Shown here piece after piece: positions 43,657 to 53,159 of a DNA stretch of 59,911 nt. Position numbers and translations under genes: made by a program. Source of the stretch: Thermoleophilia bacterium (GTDB lineage Bacteria; Actinomycetota; Thermoleophilia; Miltoncostaeales; Miltoncostaeaceae). The DNA is taken from positions 1-59,911 of the forward strand of contig JALOLS010000025.1 of the NCBI GenBank assembly GCA_025455865.1, given 5' to 3'. Each line of letters opens with the position of its first letter. Position 1 is the stretch's first letter. Under the pieces are notes generated by a model. That model saw only the letters and a list, made by a program, of their open reading frames with translations. It had not been told where the DNA came from and ran no database searches.

Positions 43657-44050
43657 ACCAGCCGCGGCCGGCGCGGTTGCGGCAGGTCAGCCCGGCCACC
43701 CGCACGGTGCAGGTGAACGGCCCGAAGCGCCACGTGCTGCCGTAGGGGGTCACCCGGCGACCGGGACCCGGGAGGGCGGTGTCGCCGTGGCAGACCCAGA
43801 AGGGGCGCCCGGTCGCGGTCATCTCGACCGCGTCGCCCCACTCCAGGGGGCAGTTGCGGGGCCGCGGCGGCGCGACGGCGCGGGTCTCGCGGATGTCGCA
43901 GCGCAGCGTGGTGCGCCCGTCGAGGGTCGCCCCGATGCAGCCGATGTTCCGGCTCGGGGTGGCGAGCTCCTTGACGGCGGCCTGGGCGCCGGCGGGCAGG
44001 GCGGCCGCGGCGAGCGCGGCGAGGAGGGGGATGGCGCGGCGTGGGGTCAT
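43622..44050 (-). CDS. DUF6636 exported protein
   Basis: 142 residues: signal peptide (about 1-24, ending AQAA), then TPSRNIGCIGATLDGRTTLRCDIRE...CPLEWGDAVEMTATGRPFWVCHGDTALPG...WRFGPFTCTVRVAGLTCRNRAGRGWFMSRERIRLFS. The closing CRN..GRGW..SRE....F is the hallmark of DUF6636, a secreted Cys-rich family of unknown function. Six cysteines probably form three disulfides. TAGCGT lies 6 nt before the ATG. Confidence 0.85.
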   Translation of the reverse strand: MTPRRAIPLLAALAAAALPAGAQAAVKELATPSRNIGCIGATLDGRTTLRCDIRETRAVAPPRPRNCPLEWGDAVEMTATGRPFWVCHGDTALPGPGRRVTPYGSTWRFGPFTCTVRVAGLTCRNRAGRGWFMSRERIRLFS

Positions 44051-44056
44051 GGCGGG

Positions 44057-44062
44057 ACGCTA
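44057..44062 (-). promoter_or_regulatory. Probable -10 box TAGCGT for the DUF6636 gene
   Basis: On the minus strand TAGCGT is followed by 6 nt and then the ATG at 44050. Confidence 0.45.
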
Positions 44063-44086
44063 CGCCCGGCGCTCCGCGGGGGGAAG

Positions 44087-44092
44087 TAGGCT
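44087..44092 (+). promoter_or_regulatory. Probable -10 box TAGGCT for moaC
   Basis: TAGGCT lies 6 nt before the moaC GTG (44099). It is back to back with the divergent box at 44057-44062. Confidence 0.5.
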
Positions 44093-44098
44093 GGACCG

Positions 44099-44593
44099 GT
44101 GGACACCCGCGACCGCAGCACCGACCAGGGCGAGCTGACCCACCTCGACGACCGGGGCAACGCCCGCATGGTCGGCGTGGGCCACAAGCGGGTGCAGGCC
44201 CGCCGCGCCGTGGCCCAGGCGACGGTGATCATGTCGCGCCACGCCGCGCGCTCGATCACCGACGGCACCGTGCCCAAGGGCGACGTGGGGGCGGTCGCGC
44301 GGATCGCCGGCATCATGGGGGCCAAGCGCACCCCCGACCTCATCCCGCTCTGCCACCCCCTCCCGCTCGACCAGGTGGGCGTGGAGGTCGAGACCAACCC
44401 CGACGTGGGCCGGGTGACCATCACCGCCACGGTCGCGACCAGCGCCCGCACCGGGGTGGAGATGGAGGCGCTCACCGCCGCGAGCGTGGCCGCCCTGGCG
44501 GTCTATGACATGGTCAAGGGCGTCGACAAGACCGTGGAGATCGAGCGCGTGCGCCTGCTGGAGAAGACCAAGCGGGACGCCCCGGGCGCCTGA
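44099..44593 (+). CDS. moaC: Cyclic pyranopterin monophosphate synthase
   Basis: A 164-residue enzyme of molybdenum-cofactor synthesis that converts the MoaA product to cPMP. Diagnostic segments are [52 protein letters not shown] and [40 protein letters not shown]. The GTG start fits the leaderless promoter and leaves the conserved region intact. No other moa, moe or mog gene is in the window. Confidence 0.96.
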   Translation: MDTRDRSTDQGELTHLDDRGNARMVGVGHKRVQARRAVAQATVIMSRHAARSITDGTVPKGDVGAVARIAGIMGAKRTPDLIPLCHPLPLDQVGVEVETNPDVGRVTITATVATSARTGVEMEALTAASVAALAVYDMVKGVDKTVEIERVRLLEKTKRDAPGA

Positions 44594-44597
44594 CCCG

Positions 44598-44893
44598 GAG
44601 GCCGGGCTTCGTGAGGGGCACGGCGGCGGCGACCGGGTCCCCGGGCGAAGCACGGTGCGAGGACGCTCCGGCGGGGCCGCTCGATCAGGCCGGGAGAGAG
44701 AGGTGGTCGCCCACCCCACCCGGTCGGCGGAGCGCTTGGCGGTTCCGCTGGGCAGGAGCTCCTCCTGCTCCTGCTCGGTCACCCCGAGGCGGATCGCCAC
44801 GCGCTCGCGGACCTCGCCGATCGGTCGCTCTCGCCCGTCCGAGAGCTCGACGAGGATCGGCCGCATGAGGCTCTGGAAGTCCGGTGGGGCCAC
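44598..44893 (-). pseudogene. Frameshifted Mrr N-terminal (winged-helix) gene remnant
   Basis: From GTG 44893 the frame reads APPDFQSLMRPILVELSDGRERPIGEVRERVAIRLGVTEQEQEELLPSGTAKRSADRVGWATTSL. This is the Mrr_N winged-helix domain of type IV restriction-like proteins (PDFQ.LM.P.L....DG, LPSG....NRVGWA..YL). At a GA/CT dinucleotide run (44692-44703) the frame is lost. The continuation GLIERPRRSV lies in another frame. No Mrr catalytic domain follows; the sequence runs into moaC. It is best read as a decayed stub of a restriction-type gene. Confidence 0.65.
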
Positions 44894-44968
44894 GGGAACG
44901 CGATCCTCCCCGTGCCCCGCCGAGGACCCGCGCGGCGGCGGCTCCCCGCGGGGCGCCCACCGTCCCGG

Positions 44969-46246
44969 TCAGGCCGCGCCGGCCTCCGCCACCCGGCGCA
45001 GCTCCTCCGCGAGCTGGGCCACGTGGCCCGTCGCGCTCCCGGTCTCGCCCGAGGCGGCGGCGACCTCCTGGGAGGCGGCGGCGATCGTCTGGAGCGGGGC
45101 CATGGTCTCCTCGGCGGCGGCGAGGATCCCCGCGAAGCGCTTCTCGAGGTCGGCGGTGCTGCCGACCAGCCCCGTGACCTGGTCGGCGGCGGTCGCCCCC
45201 GCGTCGCGGACCTCGGCGATGGAGCGGTGGATCTCGGCCACCGCCTCGTCGGCCTGCCCGAGCCCGGAGCGGGTCTCCTCGGCGAGCTTGCGGACCTCGT
45301 CGGCCACCACCGCGAAGCCCCGGCCCGCGTCGCCCGCCCGGGCGGCCTCGATGGCCGCGTTCAGGGCGAGCAGGTTGATCTGCTCGGCCGTCCGCCGCAG
45401 GACCCCGGAGACCTCCTCGATGCGCGCCGAGCTCTCGTCGAGCGCCCCGGCGGCCGCCTCGAGCCGCGTGGTGGTCTGGCGCACCTCGCCCACCGCGGCC
45501 TCGGCCTCGGCGATGGCCCCGAAGCCCTCCCGGGCGAGCTCGGTGGCCCGCTCCGAGCGCTCGGAGGCCGGGCCCACCTCGCCGGCGACCTGCTGGGCGC
45601 TCGCCCCGACCTGCTGGACGCTCGCCGCCGCCTCCTCGGCGGTCGCGGCGAGCACCCCGGCCAGGTCCTCGACCCGCTCGCGGACCTCCCGCTGGGCCTG
45701 CTCCTGCTCGCGCACGCCCTCCAGCGCCGCGTTGAGGGCGTCGGTGTAGTAGCGCGACACGATGCCCTCGTCGTAGGTGAGCACCCGGTCCAGCGCGGCG
45801 ACGAGCCGCAGGCAGTCCGGCACGCTCCGGCGGGCCGCCTTGGCCGTGGCGAACACGGCCTGCGCCCAGGTCTCGCGGATGGTCTGCAGCTGCGCCTGGT
45901 AGGCGTCGATCGGCAGGCCGATGCGCTCGTGGACCTCGGCGATCCGCCGGCGGCGCTCGATGTAGGCGGCGTCGATGGGCCCCTCGACCGCCTCCATGAG
46001 GTACTGCTGGAGCGTCCCCTTGAGCCGCTCCACGCTCGAGTTCCGCGTGATGACCGCGAAGAGCTCGGGCAGCGACCCGATCCGGGCGTAGAAGGCCTCG
46101 GTCACCTGCTCGGCCACCTCGCGCATCAGCGGGGCCGCCTCGCGCAGGAAGGCCAGCTCGCGGTCGTCCATGCCGAGCAGGCGGCGGCGGTCGGCCTCGG
46201 CGAAGCTCGGCGCGTGGACGGGGGCCTCGGCGGGCGGCGGGGTCAC
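44969..46246 (-). CDS. Globin-coupled methyl-accepting chemotaxis protein (HemAT-like)
   Basis: 425 residues with no TM helix, so cytoplasmic. The N-terminal sensor-globin domain (about 12-185) has the proximal-His motif [16 protein letters not shown], with His106 as the likely haem ligand. The C-terminal MCP signalling domain (about 195-425) contains the hairpin tip [36 protein letters not shown]. Homologues bind O2 in haem and signal to CheA. No che genes or flagellar genes are in the window. GTG 46246 is the chosen start. Confidence 0.88.
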   Translation of the reverse strand: MTPPPAEAPVHAPSFAEADRRRLLGMDDRELAFLREAAPLMREVAEQVTEAFYARIGSLPELFAVITRNSSVERLKGTLQQYLMEAVEGPIDAAYIERRRRIAEVHERIGLPIDAYQAQLQTIRETWAQAVFATAKAARRSVPDCLRLVAALDRVLTYDEGIVSRYYTDALNAALEGVREQEQAQREVRERVEDLAGVLAATAEEAAASVQQVGASAQQVAGEVGPASERSERATELAREGFGAIAEAEAAVGEVRQTTTRLEAAAGALDESSARIEEVSGVLRRTAEQINLLALNAAIEAARAGDAGRGFAVVADEVRKLAEETRSGLGQADEAVAEIHRSIAEVRDAGATAADQVTGLVGSTADLEKRFAGILAAAEETMAPLQTIAAASQEVAAASGETGSATGHVAQLAEELRRVAEAGAA

Positions 46247-46431
46247 GGTCGCTCCTGGGGGTGACGTCGGGGGCCCCCGCCGCGTCGGGCGCCCGGTGCC
46301 GGCGCTTGACCCCGTGGACGCCCGGTCGTGGCGATTGCCCGGGGCCTGCGTCGGCCCTGCCATCGTCCTGATAGGACCGGCGCCTCGGTGCCCGCTGACC
46401 GTGCCGATTGGAGCCCCGGCGCACGGCTGGC

Positions 46432-46437
46432 TAGCCT
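46432..46437 (+). promoter_or_regulatory. Probable -10 box TAGCCT for the surface-polysaccharide cluster
   Basis: TAGCCT lies 8 nt before the GTG at 46446. It would start a chain of overlapping genes reaching at least 50582. Confidence 0.5.
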
Positions 46438-46445
46438 CAGCGGCC

Positions 46446-47606
46446 GTGCACCCCCACCTGGCCGACCTCGAGCTCTCCGCGATGGGCGCCGTGCGCCCGC
46501 CGGCCGACGTGGCCGTGGCCGCGGCCCTGCGCCGCGAGCGCCAGGGCTTCGACGCGGTGTGGTGGGCGGACCACTTCCTGCACTGGTTCCCGCTGGGCAT
46601 CTGGACCCCGGACCTGGTCGCCCAGGCCGCCGGCCAGCCGAGCCCCCACGTGTGGTTCGACCCGGTGCCGGTGGTGGCACAGGCCGCTGCGGCCACCGAG
46701 ACGGTCCGCCTGGGGATCGGGGTCACCGACATGGTCCGCCGCCATCCCGCGGCCCTCGCGCAGACCGCGCTCACCCTGGACCACCTGAGCCACGGGCGGT
46801 TCGTGCTCGGGGTCGGCGCCGGCGAGGCGCTCAACCTGGAGCCGTTCGGGCTGGCCAACGACCGGCCGCTGCGGCGGCTGACCGAGGGGCTCGAGGTCCT
46901 GCGCCTGCTGATGACCGAGGCCGGGCCGGTGGACTACGCCGGCGAGGTCTTCCGCCTGGAGGGCGCCTGCATGGGCCTCCGCCCCGCCGGGGCGGCGCCG
47001 CCGCCGGTGTGGGTGGCCGCCCATCGCCCCCGGGGCCTGGAGGTGGCGGGTCGCCTGGCCGACGGATGGCTCCCGCTGGCCACCGACCCGGCGGGCTATG
47101 CGGCCATGCTCGGGCAGGTGCGCGCGGCCCAGGCCGCGGCCGGGCGGGGCGCGGACGCCGTGACCCCCGGCGCCTACTGCCGGGTCGTGCTCGGCCAGAC
47201 GGCCGAGGAGGCGGCCACGGCCATCGAGGGGTCGCTGCTGCTGCGGTTCATCGCGCTCACCCGGCCCGCCGAGGCCTACCATGCGGCGGGCGCCGAGCAC
47301 CCGCTGGGCGCCGGGGCGTTCGGCCTGTCCACGTTCATGCCGACGCGCGTGGGCCGCGACGAGGCCCTGGCCCTGGCCCGGGCGGTGCCCCGGGAGGTGC
47401 TCCTGGGCACCGTGCTGCACGGCACGCCCGACGACGTCGCCGACCAGGTCGCGGCGCTCGCCGGCGCCGGCGCCCGTCACGTGCAACTGACCAACATGAC
47501 CCCGCTGGCGGACCCGTCGCGGGCGACCGAGAGCGAGGGCCTCCTGGGCGACGTCATCCTCACCCTGCGCGACCGTGGCCGCCGCGAGCCGGGGGCAGGG
47601 CGCTGA
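46446..47606 (+). CDS. LLM-class oxidoreductase, probably F420-dependent
   Basis: A 386-residue luciferase-like TIM barrel. Segments are [98 protein letters not shown] and [26 protein letters not shown]. The VGAGE and RRHPAALAQ motifs are those of F420-dependent members (Fgd/phthiodiolone-ketoreductase-like) rather than FMN ones. The substrate is unknown. It is the first gene of the overlapping plus-strand run. Confidence 0.82.
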   Translation: MHPHLADLELSAMGAVRPPADVAVAAALRRERQGFDAVWWADHFLHWFPLGIWTPDLVAQAAGQPSPHVWFDPVPVVAQAAAATETVRLGIGVTDMVRRHPAALAQTALTLDHLSHGRFVLGVGAGEALNLEPFGLANDRPLRRLTEGLEVLRLLMTEAGPVDYAGEVFRLEGACMGLRPAGAAPPPVWVAAHRPRGLEVAGRLADGWLPLATDPAGYAAMLGQVRAAQAAAGRGADAVTPGAYCRVVLGQTAEEAATAIEGSLLLRFIALTRPAEAYHAAGAEHPLGAGAFGLSTFMPTRVGRDEALALARAVPREVLLGTVLHGTPDDVADQVAALAGAGARHVQLTNMTPLADPSRATESEGLLGDVILTLRDRGRREPGAGR

Positions 47607-48682
47607 GCCGGGGGCGGGCCGGGGCCGTCGCCGTCGCCGCCGGGGCCCTGATCGCCGGGCTCCCCGCGGCCGGGTCGGCCGCCACGAGCCTCACCCTGGA
47701 CGGGTGGGACCTCATCCGCGCCGACATCGGCGGCGGGCACCTGGTCTTCACCGACTCGGGCGCCGCCCGGACCGAGCGCTTCACCTACTGGCGCACCGAC
47801 GCCGGCCGGGTGGCCCTGACCGCCCGCGGCTTCCGGGGCACCCCCGAGACGTCGGTCACGGTGCGCACCAGCGCGGGCCCCATGGACGGCGGCCAGATCC
47901 GGGCGACCGGGACCGATGGGGGCTTCGTGGTGGTCGCCAGCGGCCGCGGCTTCCCGGCGCCGGTCATCTGGTGCTGCGACCGCGAGGACACCCAGGTCGT
48001 GGTGGAGAGCGACGGCCGGCGCGGCGCCCCCGAGGTGGTCGCCGCCGCGCTGGACGGCACCCGGGTGCGGATGCTCGCCCGCCGGGCGACCGGCGGCGTG
48101 CTCATCTCCGCCGACGCCTCCGAGAGCGCCCCGCGGCGCACCGAGGCCGGCTTCCCCGGCCGCCCCGGCCCCCGGCAGGCCGCCATGGCGCGCGGCCTGG
48201 TCGCCTGGGCCGACACCCCGGCCTACGGGCGCGGGCGGGTGGTCCGGGTGGGCACACCCACCGACACGGGGGTGCGCGGGGTGCGCAGCCTGGCCCAGCC
48301 CGGGCCGGTGCTCGGCCTCTGGGCGGCGCCCGGGGTGGTGGTCGCCGCCACCCGCGTGCGCGGCCGGGTCGAGGTGGCCCGGCACGACCTGCCGCGCGGC
48401 GTGCGCCGGGTGCTCTGGCGCGGCCCGGCCGTGCCGCCCCTGGCCGTGGGCGGCGGGGCGGTCGCGGTGGCCGACGGCCGGCGCGTGCTCGCCGGGCGCG
48501 GCGCCGCGCTGCGCCCGGTCCGCACGGCCCGGGGCGTCGTCGCGGCCCTGGCCACCGACGGCCGGCGCCTGGCGGTGTTCGAGCGTGGCACGGTCAAGAA
48601 CACCCGCCGGCGCGACGCGCGCGGCCGGGTGCTCCCCCCGACCCGGAAGGTGACCGTCGTGCGACTGGTGCGGATCCCGTGA
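47603..48682 (+). CDS. Secreted protein of unknown function, probable CTG start
   Basis: 359 residues if read from CTG 47603, which overlaps the previous stop as CTGA. There is no ATG or GTG in this frame between the upstream stop region and the signal peptide (GAVAVAAGALIAGLPAAGSA). The mature part is beta-rich with repeated short blades (GTDGGFVVVASGRGF, DGTRVRMLARRATGGVLI, RGLVAWADTPAYGRGRVVRVG), like a propeller, and has a CC pair in VIWCCDRED. No family is recognised. The next GTG overlaps its stop. Confidence 0.6.
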   Translation: MSRGRAGAVAVAAGALIAGLPAAGSAATSLTLDGWDLIRADIGGGHLVFTDSGAARTERFTYWRTDAGRVALTARGFRGTPETSVTVRTSAGPMDGGQIRATGTDGGFVVVASGRGFPAPVIWCCDREDTQVVVESDGRRGAPEVVAAALDGTRVRMLARRATGGVLISADASESAPRRTEAGFPGRPGPRQAAMARGLVAWADTPAYGRGRVVRVGTPTDTGVRGVRSLAQPGPVLGLWAAPGVVVAATRVRGRVEVARHDLPRGVRRVLWRGPAVPPLAVGGGAVAVADGRRVLAGRGAALRPVRTARGVVAALATDGRRLAVFERGTVKNTRRRDARGRVLPPTRKVTVVRLVRIP

Positions 48683-49803
48683 GGCGGCTGCGCCGCATCC
48701 TCGCGCTCGCCCTCGGCGCCCTGGGCCTGGCCGCCGGCGCCGCGGGCGCGGCCCCGATCATGGCCCTGCAGGACGACCAGCTCCCGAACCTCGACGGCCC
48801 GGTGCTCGAGCAGCGCCTGGACCTGCTCGCGGCGACCGGGACGCGGGTGAGCCGCCTGGACATCCTGTGGCGCGACGTCGCCCCCACCCGGCCCGCCGAC
48901 GCCCGCGACCCGGCCGACCCGGCCTACCGCTGGGGCCGCTACGACGCGATCGTCAAGGGGCTGGTCCGCCGGGGCATCACCCCCATCATCTCCTACTACA
49001 AGGCCCCGGCATGGGCCGCGCGACTGCCCCGGGAGGAGGCCTCGGCCCCGCGGACGGCCGACGGCGCCGCCTTCATCGGCGCGGTGGCCCGCCGCTACTC
49101 GGGCACGTTCCCGGACCCGGCCGGCGGGACGCTCCCGCTCGTGCGCCGCATCGAGGTCTGGAACGAGCCGAACATCGCCCAGTTCTGGTACCCGCAGTGC
49201 CGGCGCCAGGGCGGCCGCTACGTGCTCGACTCGGCCCGGGCCTACGCCGCGCTGCTCACCGCCGGCTACCGGGAGATCAAGCGCGCGAGCCCCACGGCCA
49301 TCGTGGTCGGCGGGGTGGCCGGGCCGGTCGGCGACTCGGTGTGCACCAGCAGCGACTCGAGCGTCGGCACGCTGGACTTCGCCGAGGTGCTGGTGCGCGA
49401 GCGGGCCCCGCTCGACGCCTGGAGCCAGCACCTGTACCCGATCGGGTCGCCGCTCAGGGCCTACTTCGTCCCGTCCTGGGCCACCATGCCGCAACTCACC
49501 CGGCTGGTGGATAAGCTGCGCCGCGGCGCGCCGATCTACGTGACGGAGACGGGCTATCACACCTCCTACAACCGCTACCACCGCTACTTCGTGAGCGAGG
49601 CCCAGCAGGCCGCGTGGGTCGACGAGACCTACCGGGCCGCGAGCCGGTACCCGCGGGTGGAGGTGGCGGTGTGGTTCAACCTGCAGGACAACCCGTTCTG
49701 GACGGGCGGCCTGCTGCACGCGGACCTCTCGCGCAAGCCCGCCTACGACCGCTTCTCCCGGCTGGCGCGCCAGGGCACGCTCCCGGCCGCCTGGCGCTCG
49801 TGA
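48679..49803 (+). CDS. Secreted clan GH-A-like TIM-barrel protein
   Basis: 374 residues: signal peptide about 1-26, then the glycosidase-like barrel. IEVWNEPNIAQF carries E163 as candidate acid/base, and IYVTETGYHTS carries E290 as candidate nucleophile. It is a paralogue of the 10017-11501 protein, sharing LQDDQLP, WSQHLYP and VEVAVWFNLQDNPFW, but it lacks the Pro-rich linker and tail. Its place in a polysaccharide cluster suggests action on a surface glycan. The GTG overlaps the upstream stop. Confidence 0.75.
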   Translation: MRRLRRILALALGALGLAAGAAGAAPIMALQDDQLPNLDGPVLEQRLDLLAATGTRVSRLDILWRDVAPTRPADARDPADPAYRWGRYDAIVKGLVRRGITPIISYYKAPAWAARLPREEASAPRTADGAAFIGAVARRYSGTFPDPAGGTLPLVRRIEVWNEPNIAQFWYPQCRRQGGRYVLDSARAYAALLTAGYREIKRASPTAIVVGGVAGPVGDSVCTSSDSSVGTLDFAEVLVRERAPLDAWSQHLYPIGSPLRAYFVPSWATMPQLTRLVDKLRRGAPIYVTETGYHTSYNRYHRYFVSEAQQAAWVDETYRAASRYPRVEVAVWFNLQDNPFWTGGLLHADLSRKPAYDRFSRLARQGTLPAAWRS

Positions 49804-50582
49804 GCACCGGCACCGGGGGCGGGGACCGGCTGTCGTCGGTCCGGGCCTACTACGACCGCATCGCCCCGCGGCTGCGGGAGGTCGAGGACCGCAACTGGCA
49901 CCTGCAGTCGCGCATGACCCTGGTGCTGGAGACGATCGACGGCTTCGCCCCGGGCGCGACGGACCCCGGGCGGCGGCGGGTCCTGGACGTGGGCTGCGGC
50001 GGCGGGTTCCTGCTCGAGCGACTGGCCTCCCGCGGCTACTCCGGCGTCGGGATCGACCTCTCGCCGGAGTCGGTGCAGATCGCCCAGCGGCGGCTGGAGG
50101 AGCTCGGGGCGGCGGACCGCCTGCGGGCCGAGGTGGGAAGCGCCTATGAGCCGCCCGAGGGGGAGTACGACCTCATCACGCTCACCGACGTGCTGGAGCA
50201 CCTGGAGCGCCCGCGGGAGTGCCTGGCCGCGCTGCGCGACCGGCTCGCGCCGGGCGGCCTGCTGGTCATCTCGACCCCCAACCGGCGCAGCCTGCCCGGC
50301 GCCCGGCGCTGGAGCGCGCGGTACGTCAAGCAGATCCGGCTGAACCTGGCGCCGGTCGACAACTGGCAGACCTGGGTCGACCTGGAGAGCCACGCGGCGT
50401 CGGCCGGCCTGGTCCCGGTCAGCCGCCGCGGCATCTTCTTCCGGCCCGGCGGGAGGGTGGGATCGCAGATCGGCCGGCTCTACCGCTACGAGCCGGTGCG
50501 GACGGCCGAGGTCGCCCTGTCGCGCACCCCCGCCGGCCGGTTCGGCTTCTACATCTGCCTGGGGTTCCGGCCGCTGCCGTAA
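49800..50582 (+). CDS. Class I SAM-dependent methyltransferase
   Basis: 260 residues. Motif I is RRVLDVGCGGGFLLERLASRGYSGVGIDLSPESVQIAQRRLEELG. YDLITLTDVLEHLERPRECLAALRDRLAPGGLLVISTPNRRSLPG follows, typical of UbiG-like/Methyltransf_23 enzymes in glycan clusters. It probably methylates a sugar. The GTG overlaps the upstream stop (GTGA). Confidence 0.86.
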   Translation: MSTGTGGGDRLSSVRAYYDRIAPRLREVEDRNWHLQSRMTLVLETIDGFAPGATDPGRRRVLDVGCGGGFLLERLASRGYSGVGIDLSPESVQIAQRRLEELGAADRLRAEVGSAYEPPEGEYDLITLTDVLEHLERPRECLAALRDRLAPGGLLVISTPNRRSLPGARRWSARYVKQIRLNLAPVDNWQTWVDLESHAASAGLVPVSRRGIFFRPGGRVGSQIGRLYRYEPVRTAEVALSRTPAGRFGFYICLGFRPLP

Positions 50583-50604
50583 CGGCGGCGGTGCCGGGGA
50601 CGGG

Positions 50605-51615
50605 GTGAGCGTCCGCACGCGTACGTGGCTCGTGGCCGGCGGCATGCTGGCCCTGTTCGCGCTCGGCGCGGCGGTCTTCCTGATGCCGTTCGCCTTCCCG
50701 ACCCCGCCGCCGATCATCACCCGCTACCAGGCCACGCGGGTCTTCTCGCCCGGCGACGACGGCCGGCGCGACCTGGCCCGGGCGTCGGTGCGGGTGCGGG
50801 TGCCCTCGCGGGTCTCGATCATCGTGCGCGACGGCGAGGGGGTCCCGGTCCGGGCGCTCCTGGTCGACGAGCCGCTCCGGCCGGGCTGGACGACGGTCAC
50901 CTGGGGCGGCCGGGACGACACCGGGGCCCGCCTGCCGGACGGCACCTACACGATCGACCTGAACGCCCGGTCGGGGGCGCGGCGGTTCAACAAGAGCCGC
51001 CGCATCGTCATCGACGCCACCCCGCCGCCGATCGCCGCGCTGGGCGTGTCGGGGGCGCCCGGGGGTGACGGATGCCGGGTGGAGGTCACCGCCGGCGGCG
51101 CCGGGCAGGTCCGCCTGGAGCCGCTGACCGCGTCGGGGGCGCCGCTCCCCGCCCCCGTGCGCCTGGGCCCCCGGCCGCTGGGCGAGGGCGACACGCTGCG
51201 CTGGACCTGGGACGGGCGCGACGGGCGGGGGGTGCCCGTGCCGCCCGGGACCCACTGGGTCCGCGCCACGCTGGGCGACGGCCCGGGCAACCGCGCGGCC
51301 GAGCAGCGCACCTGCTGGGTGGGGCACCTCGCGGGCACCGCGACGCCCCGGCCCGGGGGCCGGGTCGGCGTGCGGCTGACCGAGCCCTCCGGCGCGCCGG
51401 TGGCGGCGTCGGCGCCGGTGACCCTGACCCTGCACGAGCGGGCCGGCACCCCGGGCGAGGATCCCGGCTCCCCCCTGGGGCCCCGGGTCGGCCGGCCGGC
51501 GCGGGGCCCGGCGGGCACCGTCACGGTCGCCGTGCCGCCCGCGCGGGCCGGCGCCCCGCTCTGGCTGGTCGCCTCCCGCCCGGGGGCGGCCGCCCTGATC
51601 CCGGTGGGTCCGTGA
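50605..51615 (+). CDS. Membrane-anchored FlgD-Ig-like domain protein
   Basis: 336 residues. An N-terminal TM anchor (about 8-28) precedes an FlgD-type Ig domain: YQATRVFSPGDDGRRDLARASVRVRVPSRVSIIVRDGEGVPVRALL, then WGGRDDTGARLPDGTYTIDL. A second beta domain of similar build follows (GEGDTLRWTWDGRDGRGVPVPPGTHWVRATL). Such domains are common in extracytoplasmic proteins of bacteria without any flagellar role. Function is unknown. Confidence 0.7.
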   Translation: MSVRTRTWLVAGGMLALFALGAAVFLMPFAFPTPPPIITRYQATRVFSPGDDGRRDLARASVRVRVPSRVSIIVRDGEGVPVRALLVDEPLRPGWTTVTWGGRDDTGARLPDGTYTIDLNARSGARRFNKSRRIVIDATPPPIAALGVSGAPGGDGCRVEVTAGGAGQVRLEPLTASGAPLPAPVRLGPRPLGEGDTLRWTWDGRDGRGVPVPPGTHWVRATLGDGPGNRAAEQRTCWVGHLAGTATPRPGGRVGVRLTEPSGAPVAASAPVTLTLHERAGTPGEDPGSPLGPRVGRPARGPAGTVTVAVPPARAGAPLWLVASRPGAAALIPVGP

Positions 51616-53159
51616 GCGCGGCGGACCTCACCCGCGACGTGGCCGCGGTGGCCGGGGCGGTGGGCCTCGTGGCCATGCTCGCCCCCGCCTGGGGTCCGCG
51701 GCCGGGCCTGCGCCGCGGGGCCGGGCTCGTGGTGTTCGTCGGGGCCTGGGTCGCCATGGTCGCCACCCTCGTGCCCGACGGGGTCGTGGACCGCCTGCGC
51801 ACGCCGGCCGGCGCCGGGGCGGCGCTGCTCGGGGGGGCGATCGCGGTGCTCGCGGCCGTCCTGCTGGTGCGGCTGATCCTCGGCCGGCCCTGGGTGTGGT
51901 TCCTGCTGCTCGCCCTGGCCCTCCCGGTGCGGTTCCCGATCTCGCTCGGGGGGTCCGACGGCAACCTGCTGGTCCCGCTGTACGCGACGATCGCCCTCGG
52001 GCTCGTGGCCTTCGGATGGAGCGCCCTGCGGGGCGGGGTGCAGGCCGGCCGCTGGCCGGAGACGCCGCTCGACCTGCCGGTCGCGGCGTTCGGGGGGATC
52101 ACCCTGCTGTCGCTCCTGTGGACCTCCGACCCGACCGAGGGCACGGTCAAGGCGGTCTTCTTCTGGATCCCCTTCGTGCTGCTGTACCTGCTGGTGGTGG
52201 CCTGGTGGCCGCACGCGCCGGCGCTCAAGACGCTGGCGCTGACGACGATGGCGATGGCCGTGCCGGTCGCGGTGATCGCGGTGGCCCAGTGGGCCACCGA
52301 GGGGGTCTTCTGGAACGAGCGCCTGCAGCAGGCGAACGTCTACAGCCGCCTGTACCGGGTCAACTCGATCTTCTTCGACCCGAACATCCTGGGCCGCTAC
52401 CTGGTGCTGGCCATGCTCGCGACCGTCGCCGTGGCCTGGTTCGCCCGGCGCGGGCGCACCCTGTGGATCGCGGCGGGGCTCCTGGTCGTCTACGGCGCCG
52501 GCCTGGTGGTGACCTTCTCGCGATCGAGCTCGCTCATGCTGATGCTCGGGATCCTCATCATGGCCCTCCGGGCCTTCGGCTGGCGGCGGACCCTGGCCAC
52601 CGCGGGGGCGGTCGCGGTGGTCGGCCTGGCCGCCGCGGTGGTGGTGAGCCCGCGGGTCCGCGACGCCGTCACCTCCGCCGAGCGCATCGACAAGCTGGCC
52701 GGGGGGCGCGTCGAGCTCATCGAGGGGGGCCTGGACCTGTGGCGCGACGACCCGGTCGCCGGCGGCGGCCTGGGGAGCTTCGCCGAGGACTTCCGCGCCA
52801 ACCTCTCGGCCCGGGACCAGCGCCGCACCCGGGTGGTGATCTCCCACAACGCCCCGGTCACGATCCTCTCGGAGGTCGGCGCGGTCGGCTTCGCGCTCTT
52901 CCTGTGGCTCTCGGTGGCCGCGCTCGCGGTGGCCTGGCGGGCCTCCCGGGCCCCCGACCCCGACGGCTGGTGGGCCACCACGATGCTCGCCATGCTCGCC
53001 GGGATCGTCCTGCACAGCCTGTTCTACTCGGCCCTCTTCGAGGATCCCTACACCTGGGTGCTGGCCGGCGGGGTGGTGGCCCTGGCCGCCGCGCAGCCGG
53101 CGCTCGCGCCCTCGTCCCGCCGCGCCGGAGCGGGCGCCGAGCCGGCCCCGGCGCGATGA
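51612..53159 (+). CDS. O-antigen ligase/Wzy-like membrane protein (module 1)
   Basis: 515 residues with about 12 TM helices and a large extracytoplasmic loop. Motifs fit the WaaL/Wzy family: NSIFFDPNILGRYLVLAMLATVAV, VVTFSRSSSLMLMLGILIMAL, then DDPVAGGGLGSFAEDF...ISHNAPVTILSEVGAVGFALFLW (the H-N and E-G segment). Family members ligate or polymerise undecaprenyl-linked glycans outside the membrane. GTG 51612 overlaps the upstream stop and the following GT4 overlaps its own stop. Confidence 0.85.
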   Translation: MSAADLTRDVAAVAGAVGLVAMLAPAWGPRPGLRRGAGLVVFVGAWVAMVATLVPDGVVDRLRTPAGAGAALLGGAIAVLAAVLLVRLILGRPWVWFLLLALALPVRFPISLGGSDGNLLVPLYATIALGLVAFGWSALRGGVQAGRWPETPLDLPVAAFGGITLLSLLWTSDPTEGTVKAVFFWIPFVLLYLLVVAWWPHAPALKTLALTTMAMAVPVAVIAVAQWATEGVFWNERLQQANVYSRLYRVNSIFFDPNILGRYLVLAMLATVAVAWFARRGRTLWIAAGLLVVYGAGLVVTFSRSSSLMLMLGILIMALRAFGWRRTLATAGAVAVVGLAAAVVVSPRVRDAVTSAERIDKLAGGRVELIEGGLDLWRDDPVAGGGLGSFAEDFRANLSARDQRRTRVVISHNAPVTILSEVGAVGFALFLWLSVAALAVAWRASRAPDPDGWWATTMLAMLAGIVLHSLFYSALFEDPYTWVLAGGVVALAAAQPALAPSSRRAGAGAEPAPAR

